Assembly (NCBI GenBank): GCA_028751875.1
Contig: CM054154.1
Coordinates: forward strand, 58,531,905 to 58,595,904
Direction of reading: 5' to 3'
DNA: 64,000 nt
DNA from: Rapana venosa
Lineage: Eukaryota; Mollusca; Gastropoda; Neogastropoda; Muricidae
Part shown: positions 55,691 to 64,000 of the stretch, piece by piece
How positions within the stretch are numbered: position 1 is the stretch's first letter
How the letters are laid out: each line of letters begins with the position of its first letter
Made by a program: the position numbers and the translations under genes
The notes under the pieces: model-generated
What the model was told of the DNA's origin: nothing
Seen by the model: the letters and a program-made list of their open reading frames with translations, nothing else
Databases searched by the model: none

Positions 55691-56259
55691 TTAGTCTCTC
55701 TGTCTGTCTATTTCTGTCTGTATCTCTATGTTTTTGTCTCTCTGATTTTCATCTAATTATTACTAATTAGCATTTCACTATGGTCCTCATTTTGACTATT
55801 CATTTGAATGTAATTGAAATTGTTGATTATTACTGCTTGCATATGTTTACTTGGTGGTGGTGGGGGGGGGGGGGGGGGGGGTTGTGTGCATTTGTGTGTG
55901 GTTGTCTGTTGATGGTAAGTTTAGTTTTGGATTTTCCATTTTCTTTAGTGTGTGTAGTGTGTGTATACATGTGTGTGTGTGTGCATGGTTTTCTTTTTTC
56001 TATTTTTCTTCTTTTTTGTGAGAGCATGGTGTAAAGAAGCCGTGTGCTTGTCCATTTACTGTCAATAAAACATTGAGTTTTGAGTCTCTCTCTCTCACAC
56101 ACACATACAGTGATACACATACACGCGCGTGCACACACACACTTACGCACGCGCGTGCACACACACATATGTATATATACACACACAGTGACGCACACAC
56201 ACACGCAGTGACTCCTCAAGGAGTTACCGAAGAAGTCAAGAAGTGCAGTGTCTACTGAC

Positions 56260-56934
56260 CTTGAAGGTGTGGTATGGGTGTGGCCACAGGAGAAGAAACT
56301 CTATGCTGTGCTGCACAGCCTGAAGCCCAAGAGGCGTGTGGAGAAGGCTTGTGGGCAGACCTTCCAGAGACATCATCCAGGGCAGCCTTCACCCCAATCT
56401 GACCTGCTGCAGCTGATGCTGCTGCAGCATTAGCACTTGGAAGGGAGGAGCCAGCTTCTCCTAGTCTGGAGGCAATGCCCACCAGGGACAGTTGTTGATC
56501 CTGGGCTGCTGGAAGAGGCTTCACCACTCTCTGCACAGACTCCGTTAGGTTTCGGGGCTGTGGCAGCCCTGCACTCTCCTCCTGGTGAAACACACCAGCA
56601 GTAGTACCAGTAGGCAGAAGACTGGGGGCCACAGGAGGGCTGATGCTGGTTGCTGGGGAATTGCTTGGCAGCACAGTACTCATACCATCGTCCACTTCCA
56701 TCTGCTTTATCACTAGGTCAATGTCCATCTCATCCAAAAGGGGCATGCCCTCTTCACTCTCCAGCACAGAGAGGTAGTCATCACAGCTCAGCTGTGACGC
56801 TGCCTTCATTGGAGTGTCCAGAAAGTTGAAGTCCCCTGGTAAGGCAGCACTGCTCTGCTGAGCCGTGGACACAGGAGGGTCAGTATGGGATGAGGTAGAT
56901 GAACACTGCTTCAAAGGTGGATTCACAATTACAC
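56260..56934 (-). CDS. Penultimate coding exon of an unidentified disordered protein
   Basis: Minus strand, 224 full codons, phase 1 at both ends. It reads VIVNPPLKQCSSTSSHTDPP, an acidic/hydrophobic segment (DDYLSVLESEEGMPLLDEMD, DLVIKQMEVDDGMS), a Pro/Ser/Thr-rich middle, KPLPAAQDQQLSLVGIASRL, an Ala-rich run and TPIPHLQ. The acidic segment with bulky hydrophobics resembles a transcriptional activation region, which is only a guess. The acceptor is CAG directly preceded by (TG)n in place of a normal polypyrimidine tract; the donor is AAG/GTCAGT. No homologue is recognised. The N-terminal part would lie to the right or beyond the window. Confidence 0.62.
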
Positions 56935-57722
56935 CTGCACACACACACACACACAATCAGGATACTGGTCACATCCAACAACTGTTCTATAAGTGTGTGT
57001 TTTTCTTTGTAATAACTGTATGACACAGAAAAATTCAGTGCCTTTGTAAATCTAACAGAAATGCATTGCGCTTCATGTGAGAGCTCTAGACAAGTTTGAA
57101 TAAAGGCTATATCAGGGCTGCTGCCGTGTTGTTGTTCAATTTCATTACCTCACATTACCATTCACTTGCAAAGTTCAAAATCAACACTTCCTAATCCCTT
57201 CAAATGTCGAACACTGCTGACCTGTGGAAAACAAAATATTTACATGACACATAGTTTTACCATTTCCTTCCTTCCTTAAGGCTGACAAGACCTGGCTGAG
57301 CTGAGGCCATGTAATTCATCATCCCCAGGGTAAAAAAACAACCCCAAAACTAAAGATTTAAAACACTTTAAAGTAATCCAAAATAAATATTTTTTTTTTT
57401 TAATGTCAGAAAGATAGATACTGTAGAATGCATTGGTGAGAACTCAGAAAGTGACAGGTATTGGGAACAAGCATGCGCATTGGCACCATACTCATTTGAA
57501 GGCATTTTTTCCCTTCAAATTTCAGAAACTGGAAAATTTTCTTAAAATCAGTATCCCAGGTAGCCAAAACAAAACAATCTAGGCAAAATGTCAAATCAAT
57601 GTATGAAAAGAAAACATTAACAAGTAAGTTTTGCTAAAAAAAAAAAGAGAAAAAAAGGCAGGTGAATGGACTGGGTAGGCAGAAAATAAGCAAGAGAAAC
57701 ACAGAAAGGTAAGGAAAAAAGA
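56935..57722. other. Upstream intron of the - strand gene, unassigned
   Basis: (CA)n at 56938-56956 at the splice acceptor, then unique AT-rich sequence. No further exon recognised. Confidence 0.4.
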
Positions 57723-58055
57723 CAGGTACAAAGAGAGGGACAGAAAAGGGGAAATTTAAAGCATATCATTTTCAGGAGGTGGAATGTTTTTCCAAGTGTT
57801 GATTCTAGGATTTCTATAAAAAAAAAAAAAAAGGGGGCCCAAAGGCCCCCTAAAATGAAAAAAAGGGGGGCATTGCCCCCCCCCCCCCCTTTCATAAAAA
57901 AGGAAACTAGTAGTATTTGCTTACAGTACCCTCAGTACTCTTACTTTCTGCTATTTTTTCAAGGAAGACAGACAAAACAAACAGGCAGATACTAGGCAGA
58001 AAGGATTAAATTTTCACCTTATGATTTTTTCTGAGTAGGCATTTGTGACACAGCA

Positions 58056-58106
<51 letters not shown>

Positions 58107-58637
58107 GGGGGGGGGGGGGGGGGGGAAGGGGGAAAAAGGAAAAGAGAGCAAGGAGGGAGGGAGGGAGGGAGGGGGGGGAGAGAGAAAAGAGAAAAGAGAG
58201 AGAGGGGAGAGAGAGAGAGAAGGGGGGGGGAGAAACGGAAAAAGGAGCACAGAGGGGGGAAAGTCAAAGTAAAATTTTGGGTTTTTCCCAAAAAGTTGGG
58301 GAGATAAAATTTAGATGTAGACGAGAAGAGAAAAAAAAAACCCAAACATAAAAAGGTTTTTTTTCCCAAATTAGTGTAGGAGAGAAAAGAGAGGGCCCAA
58401 AAATTTTAAAATTTTTTGAATTTAAGAGATAGATCTAGATCTAGGTGTAAATTTGGGAAATTTAAAAAAAGTGAGTCGGGACTGAGTTAATCCTTTAAAG
58501 GAAAAAAAACCTCTCGAACAGGGAAACAAACAAGGGGGCAGCGACACAAAAAAAATCACACTAAACCCCCAGGGAAACCTGTCCTTTAGAAAAGAGAAAA
58601 GAGGAGAGGGAGGAGAGAGAGAGGAGAGAGGAGGAGA

Positions 58638-58676
<39 letters not shown>

Positions 58677-60281
58677 CAAATTTGTATTTCCCCCATTCAG
58701 AGAGGGTTGATCTAGATTTTGATGAAAGGGGGAAAATCAATGTCAAAGTCTTTCTTTTCCCCCCTCCCCTCCCCTTTTTTTTAAATTTAATTTTTTTTTT
58801 TAAGATGGGACTTTTAAAAAAAGGGAAAGAAGAGAGAAGAGGGGGAGGGGAAAGGGGAGGGGAGAGAGGGGAGGGGATAAAAAGGGGGTGGGGAGAGGAG
58901 TTTCCAAACTGTGGAAGTCTTTCTGAAGAGTTTAAACTGGGGACAGCCTCCTGGGATTAGCAGTTTTCTGCATGCGCTTGATTAACCCCTAGCACCCCGG
59001 GTCACACCCGTACTTTTCCCACCCAACTTAGGCTGTCAAGGGGAAATAATTTTTACAACTTTTCCCTAGTCAATACACAAAAAAAAATTATTAAATATAA
59101 ATTTTTGCTATTTTTTTACTTTCAAGAAAAAATTATTTCCGGCCCCTTCGCTTTAAAAAAAAGTAAAAAACTTTGGGCCCCGGGAATTTTTTTCTTTTAA
59201 GCAGTTTTTTTAAACAACAACAAAAAATTTAAATTTCGATAATCATCCTTTTTTTATCGGTAGGCATCACGATCTCTTCTACTAAACTTTTAAACAAAAA
59301 GCCCTTTTAGGCCACTTTTGCCCCCTCTGCTTTCGTCCCTTTAAAAAATATTCAAAAAGGAAAAAAAAACCTTTTAAAATTTCTCTATATGCATTCCAAA
59401 TCCTCTCTTAGCACACATCCCAACCATTGCCCATAACCAAATTTATTTAGCAAACTGAAAATTCATAATTTGCATAAAACCTCACTGATTTGGACACAGT
59501 AAAGTGCAAACAACATGGCCGCTTCTTGTTCGCGCAAAGCAGCAACTCTCACGAGAATCTTGTTTATGTAAACAACAATGGTGGCTCCCATAGTAAGTAC
59601 ATGTTTGAGGGCGTTATTGGGCATTTGCAGGAAAACTGGGTCTTTTTTTACCAGGGCATTTGTGGGCGGTTGCAGTGGTGTTGAGAAGTGCTGTTTTATA
59701 ATTAGCCCATCCTCCTTTAGTGAAGGCCTTGTTCTTTCCATGTTTGATACACAGCCCACAGCCTACGGCATGCCATGTTCACTGTTCTCAAGCTGGGCTA
59801 CTTGTCTCGCCAAATCTACCAGCTCCAAACCTGCTGGGACATAGCATCTACTATCTCCTCAACAATCTCTGTCCCAATCACGTCACTTGTTTCTGAAGTA
59901 CAAGGCTTCTTGGGAGATGACATAAACGAATAGGACAACAGAGCAGGACAAGCCTGCTTTAGCAGGACGATTGCTTGTAGGCACGAATAAGAAAATCTTG
60001 CTGCCCCTGGGGTAGCCTACCAACTGATAAGGATGAACTACAGTTTCTGTGATTGGTCAAAAGTGATGCGCCAATCAGAAGTATCAATGGAGAACTTTGG
60101 CGGAAGTAGCCCTTAGTTTTAGAGATTATACAATTGGCAGTTGTGATGGCGCACTGTTTGTTCAAAAACACGTTGTCCATGGCTTTTTTGCATCCGTTAA
60201 AGCACACTGCCCACATCGTTTTGCGGTAATTTTGAAAAAAATGCAGGAATCCCACAAGGGCACACCCTAGAATCAACATTG
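57723..60281. mobile_element. TIR element copy B with duplicated left flank
   Basis: The left flank from about 57723 (ACAGAAAAGGGGAAATTTAA, CATATCATTTTCAGGAGG) is shared with copy C. The left TIR is CAAGTGTTGATTCTAGG at 57793 and the right TIR CCTAGAATCAACATTG ends at 60281. The interior has a C run (57878-57889), a 70-bp G tract (58056-58125), GA-rich compound repeats (58140-58760), a SINE head remnant (58465-58600) and a right part (59390-60280) matching copies A and C. 58250-59390 shows abnormal homopolymers relative to copy C. No transposase is seen. Confidence 0.75.
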
Positions 60282-60496
60282 CTTTTCGTACTGAAGTGTG
60301 CGCACATATGCGTGTGTGCATAATTATGTGCATGCGTGCAAGTGGGGACACTAGGGAAGTGTCAGGATGCACATTATTAGAAACACAGAAAATGAGAAGG
60401 GGGGGGGGGGGGTTGAGACATAAAACGCAGATGACTCTCAGATTCAAAGCAGTGTTACTCCTCCTGAAAATCTGCCTTCTCTCCTGACAAATATGA

Positions 60497-60540
<44 letters not shown>

Positions 60541-60710
60541 ATGATCAAGTCAAAATGATCTTTATTGAGAGTAAAAGATGAAGTTTATACAGCTTTTTTT
60601 TCATCCTTCCGGCACGCACGCACGCAGCGCGCTCGTGTGTGTGCGTGTGTGTGTGGTTTTTCTTCTCTATTTTTAAAGATCATTTTCTTTCAAGGGTAAT
60701 GAATAAGTAA

Positions 60711-60779
<69 letters not shown>

Positions 60780-61836
60780 CTTTGATTGTTTTGATTCAGG
60801 AAAATGAATGAGTACTCTTTTGTTTATTTTACATGCAGTCTGTGTGTGTGTGGGGGGGGGGGGGGGAGGGGGGGTTGTGAGCTAAATATCACAGCAATGA
60901 CAGTCAATATATACATGATTTTTTTGTCTGATGCTGTGAAATGGTATGTTTTAACATCGTGCCAAATTTGGCTATCATCAGTTGAATAGAAGTACCCGTT
61001 GCTAAGGTGTTAGTTAGCTAGAGTGGTGTAAAACTTTAAACCCGATTTTCTCAGAATGTGAAATCGCTGTGTCACCCATTTCAAACACCCATAACTTTGT
61101 CAGTTTTATAGGTAGAATAATGTATCATACATCAAAAGAAAGGTAATGATCTGTAGATTTCAGAAAATGTAAAAACTCAATTTGACCCAATTATACCTTA
61201 AGACTCCTTTTGTAAAAACGGGTCACATATTCTTTAATCTGTGCTCTGGGACACCACCACAGAATTTATCAAAAACTTTTCAGTTTCAGCTCGTTTTCCC
61301 CATCCTCTTGTTTCAGAAGCTGCATCTGTAGCGTAAGTGATTTTTTTCCTTGCACCTTATTTTGGGCAAAGAATGCTTTTTTTTTTCTTTTTTTTTTTAG
61401 ATCAGATCAGCATTGGTATCATTCTCTGAAATGTTACAAATAATACATAAATAAATAAATATTTTTTTTAATGCAGTATGAGTTTGTGAACCGATTGACA
61501 AAGTGTGTGTGTGTGTGTGAGTGTGTGTGTGTGTAGTCACCATGTGTATGCAGTTTTGTCAAATTTGTTAAGTGTGTGTGTGTGTGTGTGTATGGACAGT
61601 CTGCTGACTACTGAGTCTACTGTAGATAGAGAATGATGTTTTGAGGTTTGTTTGTTTGTTTATTTTTATTTTATTTTTATAAAAGATTGTCATTTTTTAT
61701 GTGTATATAATGCATACAAAGCAATCAATGATGCATCGTTGACTGTGGTAGTCAGTCTTTAAAGTCTCTCTTTTGCTAAGCGCTAAAAACTATAAAATTT
61801 TATGGGCATCAAATTTAAACACAAACCCCCCACGCG
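60282..61836. other. Spacer between copies B and C, TG-rich
   Basis: (TG)n at 60499-60537, 60714-60777 and 61504-61600. 60541-60605 is the 3' end of a LINE like that at 22706 (AAAATGATCTTTATTGAGAG). Short pieces at 60680-60710, 60795-60845 and 61535-61570 resemble the S1 SINE tail, separated by expanded TG runs. No gene seen. Confidence 0.45.
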
Positions 61837-61982
61837 TACAAAGAAGGACAGAAAAGGGAAAATTTAAAAGCATATCATTTTCAGGAGTGGAATTGGTTTC
61901 CAGTGTTGAATTCTAGGATTTCCATAAAAAAAAGAAAAAAAAGGGCCCCAAAGCCCCCTAAAATGAAAAAAAGGGGGCATGC

Positions 61983-62016
<34 letters not shown>

Positions 62017-62216
62017 TGCATAAAAAAGGAAACTAGTAGTAGATGCTTACAGTACCCACAGTACTCTTACTTTCTGCTATTTTTTCAAGAAGATCAGGAC
62101 AAAACAAACAGGGCAGATACTAGGCAAAAAAAAAGGATTAAATTTTCACCTTATGATTTTATCTGTAGTAGACATTTGTGACCACAGCAGAGGGGGGGGG
62201 GGGGGGGGGGGGGGGG

Positions 62217-62297
<81 letters not shown>

Positions 62298-62741
62298 GGG
62301 GGGTATAGAGGAGAGAAAGAGAAAGAGAGCAAGGAGGAGGGAGGGGGAGGGAGGGAGAGAGAAGAGAGAGAGAGAGAGAGGGAGAGAGAGAGAGACGAGG
62401 GGGGGGAGAGACAGACAAGACAAGACACAGAGAGAGAGAAGTCAAAGTCAAATTTGTATTTCCACAGAGTTGGGGAGATAGATTTAGATGTAGACGAGAA
62501 GAGAGATAAAAGCCAACATCAAAGTCTTTTTTCCCTAGATAGTGTAGTGAGAGAGAGAGAGGCCAAATTTGTATTTCCAGATTCAGAGAGATAGATCTAG
62601 ATCTAGGTGTAAATGGTAAGTTAAAGCCAGTGGAGTCGGCACTGATGTTAACTCCTGAGGAAAAAATCCTCTCGAACAGGAATCAAACAGGGGTCAGCAG
62701 ATCACAAACAAATCACACTAACCACCAGGCTATCCTGTCCT

Positions 62742-62819
<78 letters not shown>

Positions 62820-64000
62820 GGGGGGGGGTCAAATTAGTATTGTCCACATTCAAGAGAAGAACTAGATTTTTAGGATGAAGTTAAAGTCAATGTCCAAAGT
62901 CTTTTCTACCCCACTCCCCTCCCCTTTTTTTAATTAATTTTTTGTTTTAAAGATGGTACATTGAAAGAGATCAAGAGGAGAGAGAGAGAGAGAGAGAGGA
63001 AGAGAGAGAGAGGAGAGAGAGAGAGAGGTGAGAGTCAGAGTTGCCAAACTGATGGAAAGGTCTTTCTGAAGAGATTCATCGGGTACCGCCTCCTGGTGAT
63101 TAGCAGTGTTTCTGCATGCTGCTTGATTAACCATAGCACAAACCCCCGAGGTCAACACCGTAACATTCCTCACACAACTTAGGACTGGCAATGGAATAAT
63201 TTTGACAACTTATCCATAGACGAATACACAAAAAAAATTCTTAAATATATTATGCTATCATTTTTACTGCAGAAATAATTATTTCCCTGCATTCCTGTCA
63301 TAAAATAAAGTAAAACACTGGCCAGGCAATTTTTGCATTCATGCAGTTTGTTTACAACAACAACAAAATAATTAACCGATAGAACCCATCACTTTTTGCC
63401 CCATCGGTATGGCATCCACGATCTCTTCTACTAAACTTGCGAATAAACAACCAGCTTGTAGCCACTCTGCCCCTCTGCTTGATCAGTCTTAACAATATTC
63501 AAATGGAAAAAGCCTTTAAATCTGCTCTATATGCATTCCAAATCCTCTCTTAGCACACATCCCAACCATTGCCCATAACCAAATTTATTTAGCAAACTGA
63601 AAATTCATAATTTGCATAAAACCTCACTGATTTGGACACAGTAAAGTGCAAACAACATGGCCGCTTCTTGTTCGCGCAAAAGCAGCAACTCACACGAGAA
63701 TCTTGTTTATGGTAAACAACAATGTGGCTCACCATAGTAAGTACATTTTGAGGGAGCGGCTTATTTGGCATTTGCAGGAAAACTGGGGGGGGGGGGGGGG
63801 GGGGGATTACGAACTGGGTCTTATATTTACCAGTGCATTTGTGGGGCGGTTGCAGTGGTGTTGAAAGTGCTGTTTTATAATTAGCCCATCCGCCTTTGTG
63901 AAGCCTTGTTCTTTCCATGTTTATAACACAGCCCACAGCCTACGCATTGCCATGTTCACTGTTCTCAAGCTGGGCTACTTGTCTCGCCAAATCTACCAGC
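61837..64000. mobile_element. TIR element copy C, right end beyond the window
   Basis: Same left flank as copy B, then CAGTGTTGAATTCTAGG at 61901, a C run (61984-62016), a G tract of about 105 bp (62192-62296), GA-rich compound repeats, an S1 SINE head (62630-62742) and sequence homologous to 59390-59820 of copy B up to the window end. An extra G run at 63786-63804 is absent in B. Confidence 0.75.
62630..62742 (-). mobile_element. SINE (family S1) head fragment within copy C
   Basis: GGCACTGATGTTAACTCCTG, AGGAAAAAATCCTCTCGAAC, then in reverse an A box AGCCTGGTGGTTAGTGTG. The equivalent in copy B is 58465-58600, so the SINE fragment was present before B and C separated. Confidence 0.65.

Larger units (their letters stand above)
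53343..56259 (-). other. Intron of the - strand gene
   Basis: Donor CAAG/GTCAGT (56254-56260) and acceptor TTGCAG/GT (53343-53348). Contains the piggyBac remnant 53704-55177, a SINE tail (55595-55690), a G run (55862-55880) and (CA)n (56090-56215). Confidence 0.55.

Noticed and set aside
59463..59759. Minus-strand 98-codon ORF, with a counterpart at 63589-63936, as a transposase
   Set aside because: Shared only because the TIR element is duplicated; no DDE, BED or other transposase motif is visible, and the counterpart is interrupted.

Overview
This is eukaryotic, repeat-dominated DNA. The main signals are exons with consensus splice sites, tRNA-derived SINEs, several clades of non-LTR retrotransposon, TIR/TTAA DNA transposons and about eighteen unrelated minisatellites. 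No bacterial or organellar gene organisation is visible. The SINE bodies and the RTE/L2-type LINE tails resemble repeats common in mollusc, probably gastropod, genomes. That assignment rests on family knowledge and is only moderately secure.

Only two host genes can be supported, both partial. (1) On the + strand, the last two coding exons of an annexin lie at 19542-19654 and 27308-27435, separated by a 7.65-kb intron. The final exon carries an apparent 1-base frameshift, and earlier exons were not found. (2) On the - strand, the last two coding exons of an unidentified disordered, Ala-rich protein lie at 56260-56934 and 53137-53342. They are joined in matching phase across a 2.9-kb intron that contains a gutted piggyBac element.

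Layout: 1-8850, RTE-clade retrotransposon copies (one with a nested L2/CR1-like LINE) interleaved with a 46-bp TA-rich satellite. 8851-11880, the satellite itself, with a LINE fragment. 11940-13085, a badly decayed LINE. 13090-19318, successive minisatellites (18, 21, 24, 35 and 28 bp) and SINEs. 19320-29150, annexin exons, an intron packed with nested repeats, and a putative 3' UTR. 29520-32350, 40-, 48-, 36- and 29-bp minisatellites. 32376-36162, a TIR element (ends CAGTGTTGATTCTAGG) carrying two LINE insertions. 37351-38035, a young RTE copy with a 12-bp target duplication. 38500-49508, further minisatellites, two kinds of MITE and a SINE. 53137-56934, the - strand gene. 57720-64000, two tandemly placed copies of the TIR element, the second cut by the window end.

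No operon-like or defence-like new system was found. The most interesting observations are: a minisatellite apparently seeded by duplication of the annexin exon/splice-donor junction; a TIR transposon family with a 5-bp target duplication that I could not place in a superfamily; nested insertions whose order can be read from target duplications; and signs that parts of the consensus sequence are of poor quality (homopolymer-type indels), which cautions against over-reading frameshifts.
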